DNA of 64,000 bases, taken from the NCBI RefSeq assembly GCF_000485595.1, contig NW_014577131.1:146808-210807 (forward strand). Direction: 5' to 3'. The stretch's first letter is position 1. Each line of letters starts with the position of its first letter. Shown piece by piece: positions 48,201-59,515 of the stretch. Both the position numbers and the translations under genes were made by a program. Below the pieces are notes generated by a model. The model was given only the letters and a program-made list of their open reading frames with translations. It was not told where the DNA came from and made no database searches. The stretch is from Priapulus caudatus (Eukaryota > Priapulida > Priapulimorpha > Priapulimorphida > Priapulidae).

Positions 48201-51200
48201 CAAGGAAGTCCAACGGACTCCCTGCCCTTCAAAAAGAGGGAGTCCGCAGCAAAATGAGGGAGTCCTTAGTCTGAAGTTCAAAATTTTCAGGGAGTCACAC
48301 GGACTCCTGCATATGTCAGTAGTATATATATATATACATATAGTCCGACAGTAAATCAGGGAGTATTTGACTTCGGACTTGCGTTAATTTCGCACCCTGA
48401 ACATGGGTGTAGTCACATCTGGTTCCCACAGATCTACCCTGGTCATAATTAGCGCACATGGGCGTTGACGCTAGACGCTCGTTACCGTGAATTACCCTCT
48501 CGCGCCCACAGATCGCATCCACGCCGGCCGAGCAGGCGACCGGCAAGGTGACGGACGCGCTGCAGCACTCGAAGACGCGCTTCCAGTGCGGCCGCGAGAT
48601 CCGGAAGAGGAGCACGCTGTGGAGTCTGCGCATCCGCGTGCCTCCGCAGGCGCCCACCGTCATCCTGCCGGCGATCGGCGAGATCACCGACGACGTCATG
48701 CGTGACATGAAGATGACGGGCCGCAAGACGAAGATGTTCGTCCCGATGCAGAGGTGGGTGCGCTGACGAGTTTGTTATTATACACTGTTATAGCCAAATA
48801 CGAAAGTATTTAAGACATGTTAGCGTTAATCTAGACAGTGGCTGTTTGTTATTATACACTGTTATAGCCAAATACGAAAGTTCTAAGACATGTTAGCGTT
48901 ACTCTAGACAGTTGCTGTTACCGGAGCAATTACGGTTAGTGTTGTCGTAAAAGTGGGGAAAACACAAGACTGGTTGGAAATTATGTTCGAAATAAAGGCT
49001 TTAAGAATGAAGCACGAAGCAGATGTGCGTAATTTACACAAACGTTGGGCAAAAGCTATGGAGAAGTATGTGCAGCAGCAATGGGAAATTACTAAACTAA
49101 TATATTTAAACTTGAATTGAATTGTCAGTGTCACGATGTGCATAAAGGTACGTGTAACTGTGGACCGCTATGACCACTATGAAAGCAGGTGTCTTGTATC
49201 CCTCAAAAGTGATAGTACTTTAGGAAATGTTTAATTGTATCCTATACAGGCCCGTAGCCAGCTTTATATTGGGGGGGGGTTCGTTTTTCAATGTTGGCAA
49301 TTTGCTCGGCAGGGGCGTGTACAGGATTTGTACCAGGGGTGGGTCTAACCGTAACCCAAATTTGCGAGCACGCGAAGGCGTTAAAATTTTTAAAATTAGA
49401 CCCCCTCAGATGCGTTTTCTGCGCGAGCAAGGGGGGGTCCGGACTCCCTGGACCCCCCCTGTACACGCCCCTGCTCGGGCGCGAAGCGACCAGGCGAGGG
49501 AGCCAAGCGATCGAGCGGGGGGAGGGTGTGGGAGGGGGGTGTTCACTGTTCACCCTCCCGGACGATGGAGATTTTGCAATTATTACACTAAAATGGAGCG
49601 ACCTAAGGTGAAATTCTTTTTTTGCTTGGGGGGGCTTAGGGGGGGGGGTTTGTTCGAACCCCCCGAACCCCCCCCTGGCTACGGGCCTGTCCTATAATGG
49701 TAGATGGGGGCTGCACATTTTCATAAGCTAAGCAGACGTTGGTTTCTGCTTGGACAGTACGTGAGCACATTCAGCCCCGTGCAAAAAGCTTTTTTCGTTG
49801 TATGTATGTCTGCATCACTTTGCTCACAGCCTATCGCCGGTCCCGCTCAGGTCTAGCCAGAAGCGACGCCGTTCGGATATGGAGAAGCAACACGACAGAG
49901 CTCGCCAGTGCTACCTCAGGGCTACTACGCGGGTATGTACGAGAGGAGGCAACTGTCACCGATGTGTCGGTACAATCTCACAAGCAACTTTGTATCCCAT
50001 AACCTCGCCTGGGAGTGAACTGTTCTGTTTGACTGAATGATCGATTTAAAATAATGAGCTTTAGTTTGATGTTTGCGTGTTTCTTTGAAGTGTATTGTTT
50101 TGAAGTTATTTTCGAATGTTTCAGCCCTTGCTTGTCACTGCGAAATTTGTTAAATGTTTCCCACATCTGCATGAGTACGATAGACTTGGAATGAATAGTA
50201 GACCTTTCCAGGTCGTTGTGTACTGTGGGTAATCCCAGATGGCAAAACCAACCTCTCGCTCTAGATGTCTATCATAGTGCACTGCTCTTCCAATGATTTC
50301 TATGTTTTCTATGGATATTCTGTATTTGTTTCAATATTCTACTCCCACTGAAATCTTGCTGCCTCTCTAGGACGTCGTGAAGAATCCGTTCAGTAGTAAC
50401 CAGTCGTATGCGGGCTACAACGGGGATGATAGAGCGTGGGATTGCGACGATGAAACATCCTCCCAGGGCACCCTGGACAGTATCATTCCTCCACCGGACT
50501 CCTTCGATGGCACTAACAACCCATTTCTGTTCTATGACGATCATAAGCAGAAGGTGTGTATGAGAACAAAAAAGAGAGAGAAGGGGATGGGGAGATATAT
50601 TGGATAAGTCTTTGGAATAAAGGTGCTGTACGTCCATTATTTATTGATGTAGATCGAGAATCAAACGAGGTGTAACCAGGGGAAAAATTACTTTTTTTTC
50701 ACGGGAGCTCTTTTTCAAGTCTGTGGGAAAAATAGCTGTCGTCAAAAATTTTACGGGAGCTATTTTGAGCCTCACGGGAGCGATTTCGGAGATTTGAAGA
50801 GCGAATCGCTCATCGCTCCCGTGTATTTTTTTTTACCCTGGGTGTAACGTGCGTGGCGTGCATGTTGCAGTTGCGTTGCTACCGTGTTAAATACGGCAGA
50901 TTATTTTACTCTGCGAATAAACAAAACTCACCGAAAAGTCTCTAATAACAGCTCGCTTGTGGTCATACTCGCAGAAAGTGAAACTCGTCAATCTCTCGGA
51001 GACGGGCGTCGGCAAGCGGCGCCGCGGCCGGCCGCCGAAGAACGCCGCGAGTAAGGCGCGCGCGTTCCTGCTGCCACCTCTCAACGGGTTCGTGCGTCTC
51101 CGGCCACCTATGCTGCCCCCGCCGGCCCCCTCCTCGTCGTCGCGCGGCGGTCGGCTGCTGACCGGACTCCAGGTGAAGCAGAGCGCGCTGGACCAACCGA

Positions 51201-51340
51201 CGTCCATGCAGGCGCTCAAGTCGTCAGTCACGAACTACTTTGGCGCAACGCAGAGGATCGCCAACGGGGAGCGCTTCTCGATCCTCGGACGCCGGATCCT
51301 GCCGAGTGGACAAGTGCAGTACTTGCTCAACTGGGAGTAG
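42217..51340 (+). CDS. MTF2: Polycomb-like protein (PHF1/MTF2/PHF19 family)
   Basis: PRC2 accessory subunit that reads H3K36 methylation and recruits PRC2 to unmethylated CpG DNA. Coding exons: 42217-42267, 42914-43462, 44570-44651, 45002-45100, 45359-45459, 46281-46352, 46498-46574, 46773-46825, 47318-47429, 47718-47847, 48512-48753, 49830-49932, 50371-50553, 50975-51340. All phases close, giving 2220 bases and 739 residues. The domains are Tudor (180-228, [19 protein letters not shown]), PHD1 (about 236-292, with CSVCECAEC and [14 protein letters not shown]), PHD2 (335-390), the winged-helix EH region (about 399-510, with [19 protein letters not shown]), an AT-hook-like [10 protein letters not shown] near 635, and a C-terminal chromo-like domain ending VQYLLNWE. 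The first coding exon has 5' UTR from 42162 after an AG acceptor, so a non-coding leader exon lies upstream. It probably predates the vertebrate three-gene split. Confidence 0.95.
42336..42635. mobile_element. MITE with TAGGCCAAAACAAAATATAG ends, copy 1
   Basis: The left end GGCCAAAACAAAATATAGGT and right end ACCTATATTTTGTTTTGGCC are perfect complements, continuing into GTGGNTACCGTTTC. It lies in Polycomb-like intron 1; a second copy is at 47034. Confidence 0.85.
43626..44541. mobile_element. hAT-type non-autonomous element, 916 bases
   Basis: It begins CAGGGCTTGAAACTAAC and ends GTTAGTTTCAAGCCCTG. Near each end ACTAGCCCTTA-type words repeat. TTATG lies on both flanks. It fills most of Polycomb-like intron 2 and has no transposase frame. 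Confidence 0.8.
45472..46131. mobile_element. Long foldback element in Polycomb-like intron 5
   Basis: The arms pair over roughly 190 bases: TAAAGGAATAATATGTTCAT, GCTAGAGTAACTGGCACCTT and CAATATCACTGCTGGTTAC on the left have complements on the right up to 46131. The centre (about 45660-45960) is non-repetitive and shows no recognisable product. Confidence 0.85.
47034..47272. mobile_element. MITE with TAGGCCAAAACAAAATATAG ends, copy 2
   Basis: Same ends and interior words as 42336-42635 (CCCGACCGACCCTATTTATT, GGACAGTTCCTGCTT, CCTTCGGACATGG), about 60 bases shorter through loss in the A-rich middle. It lies in Polycomb-like intron 8. Confidence 0.85.
48177..48399. mobile_element. hAT-type MITE, CAGGGGTAGAAATTAA family, copy 1
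   Basis: The ends are CAGGGGTAGAAATTAAC and GTTAATTTCGCACCCTG. The interior is built of GGGAGTC words. It is flanked by GAACATG on both sides (the shared G depends on where the end is placed). A copy in the opposite orientation is at 61867. Confidence 0.8.
48770..48917. repeat. Tandem duplication of 74 bases
   Basis: GTTTGTTATTATACACTGTT through CTAGACAGTGGCT is repeated immediately, with a few differences, in Polycomb-like intron 11. Confidence 0.85.
49247..49689. mobile_element. hAT-type MITE with CAGGCCCGTAGCCAG ends
   Basis: The ends CAGGCCCGTAGCCAG and CTGGCTACGGGCCTG are exact complements. TCCTATA lies directly outside both ends, a 7-8 bp target duplication. It contains a second MITE at 49310-49473. 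It lies in Polycomb-like intron 11. Confidence 0.85.
49310..49473. mobile_element. MITE with CAGGGGCGTGTACAGG ends, nested, copy 1
   Basis: It begins CAGGGGCGTGTACAGGATTT and ends CCTGTACACGCCCCTG, with CTCGG on both sides. A second copy is at 59234-59432. It has inserted into the larger element at 49247-49689. Confidence 0.85.
50677..50840. mobile_element. hAT-type MITE with perfect 8 bp target duplication
   Basis: It begins CAGGGGAAAAATTAC and ends GTATTTTTTTTTACCCTG, with CACGGGAGC words inside. GGTGTAAC occurs immediately before (50669-50676) and after (50841-50848). It lies in the last Polycomb-like intron. Confidence 0.85.
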
Positions 51341-53267
51341 GCGGTTGCCACGTCGGGGTGGCCCCCCTCCCCCGGGGGTGGGGCGGGGCGACGGCTGAGG
51401 GTGACATACGTGATGGAGTGGAAACGATTTTCGACCGCGAATGTCTTCCCGTCACTGATCTTTCCGTTGAGCCGACTAGCTTGCCTTGTTCGTGACTGTT
51501 CGCTGCTGATCGACCTTCTGTCACTCATGCTATGTCCTCTCCGGTTACATTCTGCCTTTTAGGTTGTTCGTGTGGGTGTAGGATATTGTCTGGATATTGT
51601 ATATTTTTTCCCGAATTGAGTTGCATTAGTATACCAGTTTCCGGTTCGTCTGGTTTTATCCGGATCCTTATCATGTATCTATATATTATATTCATCATTT
51701 TTATACCAAGTGCGTCGTGTTTGTATTACTGATACAATTTATATGTTCGCTGTTATCAGATGTATTGTGTATTTTAAGAACACATGCTTACGTGGGATCA
51801 TGTTTGGCAGTAAATGTTTACGAAGTTTCGATTAATCGTGTTCAGAACATTGATAACCGGCTCTTGTGTGACGTCTTATTATCTCGTTGTTATCGTCACG
51901 CTACTGTTACGTACCACTTCCCACACCCACAAACTCTCGCATCTAACTTCTATGTCTACTCGTTTCGACTTCTATGATCAAGTTACTTTTTTGTAAAGAA
52001 CTTGATCTCGATTTGCGTTGAAAACACTTACAGCGTCATTGTTATGTAGGTTGTAGAGGGCGCAGGAGAGAGAGCGAGTGTGTGAAGGGGAGTGGTCAAG
52101 ACGTTTATCGTTTATAGTATGTAGTGTATGATAGAGGATAGGTTATTCAACGTGAGAATTGTAGTTGCTTTCGTCGCTGGCTAGCAAGGGAGGATGGAAA
52201 TTCATGTAAGAAACCGTTTATAGAAGCGGTTCTGTGAGAAAATTTTATACTACATTTTATAACAGAATTGCAGTTTATGCAAGAAATTATCTAGTTTTTC
52301 CCAAATAAAATATTGTTTTTTATGAAATATTACGGAGGTAAAAAAAATTTCACAAAAAAATGCAATGGACACATATTATATACTAGGCATTACAAAGGTG
52401 AGTTTATTTACAAAATTTAGGTTCTGCTATTAAATATAACTACATATCAATGATGCACACAAAAATTACAGGAAAACACGTTTTACATGTATTCTGTGGT
52501 AACACAAATATAAAAAAATATAGAACATACATGCAAAATATATTCACACAATCTGGCTACCAAATTAATTTTTGGAATTAAAATGGCTCCGAGGATGAGA
52601 GCGTCAGACATGATTATTTTCACGGAGTTAACAACCTCTTTGGCATAGACGAAGACAGCGTGTTGCATGTGTGTTTCTCTCACGGAAACAGTTTTTTTTT
52701 CACTGATCATCAAAAAATGATCAACAAAACACAATTTCAACGTATGTTCACTCGTCTGACTAGCAATTGCAACGCACACATCCGAATTTCCATGTACTAC
52801 ATGATACATATATAGCACGTTGCTATAAGAGTGAGACATGGGACACGTATGTTGAGTGAACGTCTCTTCTACAGAGCCTCGTGCCCAACGATTGTAAGAA
52901 TTTCACGTGCGTGTTAGGCCCTGCGCAGTAGTAAGTCCTCGTGTGGCCGCTAGGTTCAACCCCATACCAAAATTAACTGAGCACTGCACCATGACCAACA
53001 GGCATGGTGAAAGATTGCTCCATTTACCGTGCCGACCTGTATCTGTCCACCACTATTCTGTTTTGCTGGTCTTTCGCCCATAACTTGATTGTCCTGCCTT
53101 CTTTCTCTCTCAGCAGTTGCCGCTCTTTCTCCTGGCCACACCCTGTACTTCCCTCGCCCCTCTTTCTCTCCTGTGCACGCTTTTTTACCTTGTCCATTCC
53201 CTGGCCTCATTCTTCTCTCTCTCACGCACAATATCTCTCTCGCTCTCGCTATTCTCCCTCCCTCCTG
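51341..53267. other. Polycomb-like 3' UTR and convergent intergenic region
   Basis: No further gene is seen. A candidate polyadenylation signal AATAAA lies at 52304-52309, about 960 bases after the stop codon. The DUF3987-like gene ends from the other side at 53674. Confidence 0.55.
52304..52309 (+). terminator. Candidate polyadenylation signal of Polycomb-like
   Basis: AATAAA in CCAAATAAAATATTG, a canonical hexamer downstream of the stop at 51340, followed by T-rich sequence. Confidence 0.45.
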
Positions 53268-53273
53268 CCATCT

Positions 53274-53565
53274 CTCTCTGCATCTCTTTCCCTCAACCTC
53301 TGCCTACCCCAATCTCTCTGCATCTCCTTCCCTCAACCTCTGCCTACCCCAATCTCTCTGCATCTCCTTCCCTCAACCTCTGCCTACCCCATCTCTCTGC
53401 ATCTCCTTCCCTCAACCTCTGCCTACCCCACTCTCTCTGCATCTCCTTCCCTCAACCTCTGCCTACCCCACTCTCTGCATCTCTTTCCCTCAACCTATGC
53501 CTACCCCACTCTCTCTGCATCTCCTTCCCCCAACCTCTGCCTCCCCCTCTCTCTCTGCATCTCTT
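53274..53565. repeat. Minisatellite, 39-base unit, about seven copies
   Basis: The unit runs from TCTCTCTGCATCTCCTTCCC to TCAACCTCTGCCTACCCCA. Copies differ by one or two bases, mainly in the length of the CT run. A CT/CCT-rich tail continues to about 53640. It lies just downstream of the DUF3987-like gene. Confidence 0.9.
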
Positions 53566-53673
53566 TTCCTCCCCTCCCTCCACCTCTTCCTCTCCCCTCT
53601 CTCCACCTCTTCCTCCCCTCCCTCCACCTCTCTCCCGACCCCCATCTCTCAATCTTTCCTCCCGCCGCTTCGC

Positions 53674-56133
53674 TCATCGAGGCACGTTCTGCAGCGGCTG
53701 CTGAGATTCCTCGGGCTCGTTGAAGCTCTCCATGTACGCGTCCGGCGACACACTGATCGTGTGCAGCAGCTCCTTTTGCGACAGCGTCAGCTCGTAGTAC
53801 GGCTTCTTGTAGAAGTACGTCGAGCGGCGGTTGTTGCTCAGGTTCTGCTGGCCGACTTCGCCGAAGCCGAGGAACGAGATGACGTGCAGGAACTGCAGCG
53901 CGAGCGTGACGGGGAAGCGGTTGCCCGACTGCCGCATGTCCGTCTCCTCCTTGGTGAGCGACGGCATGAGGTGGCGCTGCGACATGACGCTCGGCGTCAG
54001 CTTGCCGCGGTACTCGAGCAGCCGCTTCATCTGGCGGCCGCACGTCGTCACGAACAGGTGCATCGCGTCCGGCGCGTTCTGCTCCATCGCCGACTGCACC
54101 TGCGAAAAGCTGATCTCGCCGCCGTCGGCCGGCGCCAGCGGGAGGTCCGGCGACGGGCAGTAGCTGCCCTGCGGCGACACGCGCGCGCTGTGGCTCTCCG
54201 TCTTCACCGACACGACCTGGATCGCGAGCGCCGCCTCGTCGCCGTCCGACACCTCGGGCGTCGACAGCGGCGACGGCGTCCGATGATTCGCCGGGCCGCC
54301 GTCGCGCGTCGTCGGCGTGCCGTTCACCGGCGCCCTCTGGTGCACGGTGAGCGCCTCGCCCGGCCAGCCCACGGGCAGCCCCGCGAGCTCGCGCTGACCC
54401 TGCACCTGGATCGGCGACGGGAACACCGCGGGGCCGTTGACGAAGCTGACGCCGATCGCCTGCGCGGCGCGCATCTCGCCGCAGTTGCGCGCGAACGGGC
54501 TCAGCTCAGGCGGGTGCGCCGCCGTCGCCGCCGCCGCGTCGGGGAACATGCGCGGCACCTCGACGGGCGCCTGCGACATCTGCAGCACGAACTTGGTGCA
54601 GATGCAGTGGTTGAGCACGCTGGAGGCGCTCTCGACATCGGCCGGCGTCACGTCGAGGCTCCACGCGACGACCTCGGGGTCGGCGCGCGCCGTGACGACG
54701 TGCAGCGCCTGCCGGACGGCCGAGAAGACGCAGGCGAGGCGTGCAAGCAGGCCGGGCGCCTTGGCAAGCACGCGCTGCTGCATCGCGTCCGCGCACGAGC
54801 CCTTCCAGTCGACGAAGCGGTTGTAGTGGCTGATGAACGCCTCACTGGCCGACGGCGGCAGCCTGGAAGGAGAAACCCACAGCGCCACCAGATTATGATC
54901 GATTTCATTGTTTAAGAACATTTTTCGTACGATTTTTTTAAAGTTTTTAATTTTTTAAACATTTTTCTTCTTTCGAGTCGCATGCCGATTTACGAGTGAT
55001 GTAATGTAATTAATATTAATAACGTGTTGTGTTACAACCGAGATACAAGCAATTCTAAACTATCGTCATGTTTTACTGCAATTTATGTGTGCGCCACTGA
55101 GCTGTAGATTTAATTCGCTCAAAAGCAGTCGTGCTAATGGCCTTTTTTTACTGCAGACGGGAGTAATGTAATATCAGGTAAAATTTTATGTAAAGTCCTG
55201 CAGCAGGGCAGCTCATAATGCAACGTCTCGCTCTGACTGACGCCACAAACGCAAACCCTCACTCACAGATTTACGAATCAACGAGGGCGTGGGAACGAAT
55301 CGGCGAGGGGAACCGAAATGACTAACCCGCGAGGAATCGCAGACCGCGCGCGTGCGCGCCCTACAATCGCACCTGTACACGGTCCTCGACTGCGCCGTCT
55401 GGTTGTGCATGTTCTGCATGACGCCGAACAGGTCCTGCAGCGACGGCGTGTTGCCCGGCATTGGCACTCTCAGGTTTGCATAGTGGTAGGCGACCTGCTC
55501 GGGGCAGCTGAGCAGCAGCCGGTCGAAGAGCGGGTCGGCGAGGCTGAGCGACGCGTCGGCGACGTCGGTCGCGCGGCCGACGTGCACGAAGCCGCCGACG
55601 GACAGCCGCGACTTCAGCAGCGGGTTGTCGTGGAGATTCTTCAGCTGGTGCACGCTGAACGCCTTGTGCTCGGTGGTGGCGAGCAGCTCGCGCAGCACCT
55701 CGTAGACGTCCTCGAAGAGGCCCAGCGAGAAGTTGGACGCAGTGCGGTAGACGACCTCCAGCTCGTCCGGCAGCAGGAAGTCGCGCACGTTGAAGCTGGC
55801 GCTCGTGCGCTGCGCGTCGGCGAGACGCTCGGCGATGCGGTTCAGCACGCTCGTCTTGCGCGTGCCGTGCGCGGCGACGATCGCCGTCCACAGCACGACC
55901 GGCTCCAGCCAGTCGGAGTTCACCTGCACGAACGTGTTGCCCATGACGCCCGCGAACGAGCTGAGCAGCGGAAAGAAGAGGAACTCGGGTGGCACGCCGA
56001 CGGCCTGCGCGTGCGACTGCAGCAGCTTGTTCATGTTGCCGTCGCAGATACTCGACAGGTTCAGCCTGTGGGACGTCGCCGCGGCGATGCGTCCCCGCGA
56101 ACCGAAGTCATCCACCGATCGTCGTCGCTTCAT
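53674..56133 (-). CDS. DUF3987-like (primase/helicase-like) protein
   Basis: Two exons, 55373-56133 and 53674-54862, joined by TACAG|GTGCG and TTCCAG|G, give 1950 bases and 649 residues. DUF3987 proteins are best known from bacteria, phages and plasmids as primase/helicase-like ATPases; the cellular role in animals is unknown to me. Matching features are GVPPEFLFFPLLSSFAGVMG (about 47-66), then AIVAAHGTRKTSVLNRI at the P-loop position, and in the C-terminal half KAPGLLARLACVFSAVRQAL followed by VTPADVESASSVLNHCICTK, the usual helical end. The P-loop has GTRKT where GxGK[ST] is expected. The last roughly 250 residues are low-similarity. GCTGCAG just before the ATG could be an acceptor, so an upstream exon may exist. 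The gene is very GC-rich, but so are coding exons of its neighbours, so composition alone does not argue for transfer. Confidence 0.65.
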
Positions 56134-56742
56134 CTCTGCAGCTGCGAAAATGGAAATTTTTGCTGATCCTCGCTTATTTATCGTGTGGCACAGAGCGATG
56201 AGGAGAGGAGTAGGAATGGCACTTTGAGTGCATGCAGTATAGTCCCATCGGCTCTGTGCCTATACACTTTTCGACACAGAAGAATATTTATCGGAGTTTA
56301 TAATTTAGTATGATACTTTACAGGTATTCTTCAGTTATGTTAAGAATGACCACAATTCAAAACTCAACAAGTGTAAAATAAATCTCATATGTGCCATAAA
56401 TGCATAGATCTGCACATTTCACTTAATCAATCATAATTTTACGCTATCATAAAAATATTGTTACTCCCCATTATAACCTTATTCAACTAAATTGAGCCAC
56501 AACAGCGTTAGTTTACTTTATTTCGTTGCCCAGAGGTAAACCACTTATATTTTTGTTGAAAAAATAGTAAGACCATTTTTGTTTGTGCAAGTATATATAC
56601 TTCCCTTTACTATAATCAGGAGTAAATAGTCTCAAAAATATCTTTGCTCCAGTTATAATTATAATAATTTACAAAAACTAATATTATGTAATCATTATTA
56701 TTATGTGATACCATGTGATATGACGTCCATGTTATGTGATAC

Positions 56743-56780
56743 TATCAGAAGTAGATAATAGGGAATTATCTACTCCTGAT
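56743..56780. mobile_element. Short palindrome, TCAGGAGTAGATAA family
   Basis: TATCAGAAGTAGATAATAGG is followed by GAATTATCTACTCCTGATA, a 38-base hairpin with one mismatch near the end. ACTA precedes and ACTATC follows through TATC overlap. A lone half-site ATCAGGAGTAAATAG lies at 56617. Confidence 0.7.
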
Positions 56781-58624
56781 ACTATCCTGATACTATGTAA
56801 TATTGTGATGTGACACTCTGTGAGTAAATTGTGTGCTGCTATATTTACATTCGCATAAACATATTTATCATCAGCTGAGAACAAATTCTGGGCTACGAGT
56901 ACGAGTACGAAGACCAACAAGCATTTATGACCAACAATTTATAACCAGCAATTTTGTAACGTACCGCGTGTAACACCCCTGTGCTTGTTAAAAGAGCACG
57001 CGTGCGCCACGTATTACGTGCGCTTGCAAAGCACGACATGTCATATGCGATCAAATTTAGCACATGAAAACCCGTTCTACTGGTCATTCGTTGGTCATTG
57101 CCCACGCAAAGTTACGTAATCCGATAGATGGTCACACTACGTCCCACAGGTACGCTTCAAATTTTTGGCCCATTATATTATTACATTAGCACAACGCTAG
57201 TCTTTCTCTCGTACTCGCACGGACTTGCTACGCGCCTGCCACCGCTAGACCATAGTCAGTACTGTGAGTATAAGACAATCGACAAAAGATTATACTTTTC
57301 ACCCCCGCGCCGATAAACGGACTCAGCTGTGGAAAACCGTGATCATTTGTCAGCTCAACATTCTAGTGGCTGACTGTCTTAAACGGCTGCCTCCAATTGG
57401 CGAAGACAAGCCGTAACCGTAAAACAAGACAAACGATTAAATTTTTCCATCGTAAGAAATCAAGCTTATACTAAATTGCTCGATTAATGTATTCGAAATC
57501 GCTATTAGACACTAAATCAATCTTTCAAAATGGCTACCGGGTGTGCCTTGCAGCGGATGCAGTAGATTCTACTCAACAAATCCCACCTCGGTGGTGAGAA
57601 ATTATGCAAACTAACTCCACGTGCTACATGAAAAAATGCAGCCTAACAAATATACATATAATTCCCTTCCTCAATTGCGAATAAGTCTCACCGATTTACC
57701 TCGTATGGTTCATGCAGATCACGAGGAAAAAATAGAGCAAATCATGTCCTCTCTTCTTTGTCCCTTTTTCGAGTCGACGTTGATTATATTCTATCGAGGT
57801 TGTGTATAGCGAGTGCATTGGGCGCAACCAATGAGAATAGATGGAGGGGGCAACGGAGCATGACTCATCCCAGTCCATTGTAAAATATAGGCACGGTCGG
57901 AGAACATCTGTGTACGCATAGCGAGAAGATTTGATAGCCGGGGCATAATCATTCTTGTTCTGACTGTCGTGCCGCTATATAATACACAATAACACATAAT
58001 TATATACATTGTATAAGCATACGCGTACTCTCTCTCGCGCTATCTTTCTAAACCTCGGTCTCTTTCTTGCTAAACGTATGCGAATTCTCGCATGGACGCG
58101 AGCCCACCAACCCGACCCACCCGCACATTCGTCAGTCCACATGTACACACACGCACTTACGCCCGCACTCACGCACTCCCGCTCTCACGCACACCCACGC
58201 ATGCACTCACGCTTATACGCGCGCACACATCAATTTCACTGGTGATTAATACCCTGATACGATATACAGGCTGTGAAGAATCATACAATGGACTCGTATA
58301 TCGATTTCTATAGCGTTATATTGTGGCCGAATGTAATTGCATATTTTCGAAGGAGATATTTCTGTAATGAGCAATTATGTTTTTATGTGCACGTATTCGC
58401 AGCGTCTAAGGATTAGCTATATTGCGATGCAAGAGTTAGCGCAAGGAGTGAAATATAGATATTCGAGTAATAGTTTTGTGGTGGGACAATCGAAAACGTA
58501 GAAACCCTATTCGGGGAACCTAGAACAACGTACCTCTATAATTGATGTAGATCGCATCTATCCCTGTCCAAATATGTGGGTGGTGCTGCTGGTGCACGAA
58601 GTATATCTAATCTATATTTCAGTT

Positions 58625-58655
58625 CGTATGTATGTATGTATGTATGTATGTATGT
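58625..58655. repeat. GTAT microsatellite
   Basis: Seven to eight GTAT units in a row. Confidence 0.95.
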
Positions 58656-59165
58656 CCCGTATGCCCGGCCAAACCGCCCAAGCGATCTGGATGCAATTTT
58701 CAGAGGGCGATTTCCTATACCCGGGGAGTGTTCCTAGACGAAAAAAATAAAATAAAAGTTGAAAAGTTAAAAATTGATAACAATTTAATAGATGGCGGTG
58801 CGTACAGATTAACATGACGTACGTGTGAATCCGTGGTGTATACCCCTAACGGCGCAGTGGCCTAATCGCTAGAACATCCGTTTCCTACACCGTTAATTTC
58901 AAAATTTAAATTTTTTTACTACATTTAAACGTTTAGTAAAAATCCAGAATAAATTATGATAGATGATAATAATAGCGCAAACTGACGGGAACACTTCACG
59001 GAAGCCTATGTAGGTTACAGATCAAATATTATATTTTTCATATTATTTTACTTTATTATTTTAACTTTTTTATTTTTTATATTTTTTAATGTTTTTATCT
59101 TTTGATTTCTTATTTTTTTATTATAATTTTTTTATTATTATTTGATTATTTTTTACAGTTTCGAA

Positions 59166-59515
59166 TGGGATGGGATGGCATGGGATGGCATGGGATGGCA
59201 TATGGCATGCGATGGCATGGGATGGGATGGCATCAGGGGCGTGTACATGATTTGTACCAGGGGGGGTGGGGTCTAACCGTAACCCAAACTTGCAAGCACG
59301 CGAAGGGGGGTCTGGGGATGGAAGAGACTGGTCCCAAATTTTTTTTGAAATTAGATCTTCTTAGATGCGTTTTCTGCGCGAGCAGGTGGGGGGGTCCGAA
59401 CCTCCTAGACCCCCCCCCCGTACACGCCCCTGGGGATGGCATGGCATGGGATGGCATGGGTTGTGATATGGGATGGGATGGGATGGGATGGGATGGTGTG
59501 GAAAGGGATGGATGG
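59166..59515. repeat. GGGATGGCAT satellite interrupted by a MITE
   Basis: Units of GGGATGGCAT and GGGAT run from 59166 to 59233 and from 59433 to 59515. The MITE at 59234-59432 lies between, with GGGATGGCAT on both sides. Confidence 0.9.
59234..59432. mobile_element. MITE with CAGGGGCGTGTACA ends, copy 2
   Basis: Same ends and interior words (TTTGTACCAGGG, CTAACCGTAACCCAAA, GATGCGTTTTCTGCGCGAGC) as the nested copy at 49310-49473. It has inserted into a short-unit satellite, which hides the exact target duplication. Confidence 0.85.

Noticed and set aside
53089-54915. 608-residue plus-strand open frame
   Set aside because: It is the antisense of the GC-rich DUF3987-like exon joined to the CT-rich minisatellite; composition is Arg/Leu/His-rich as expected for an antisense shadow.
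53674-56133. GC-rich DUF3987-like gene as recent bacterial transfer or contamination
   Set aside because: It has a spliceosomal intron, and neighbouring animal exons (for example 48512-48753, 50975-51340, 33072-33259) are equally GC-rich.
55318-56166. 282-residue plus-strand frame
   Set aside because: Antisense of DUF3987-like exon 1; no domain, Arg/Val/His-rich shadow.
58858-58905. Possible tRNA (GGCGCAGTGGCCTAATCGCTAG)
   Set aside because: The A-box-like part is not followed by a B box and no cloverleaf could be drawn.
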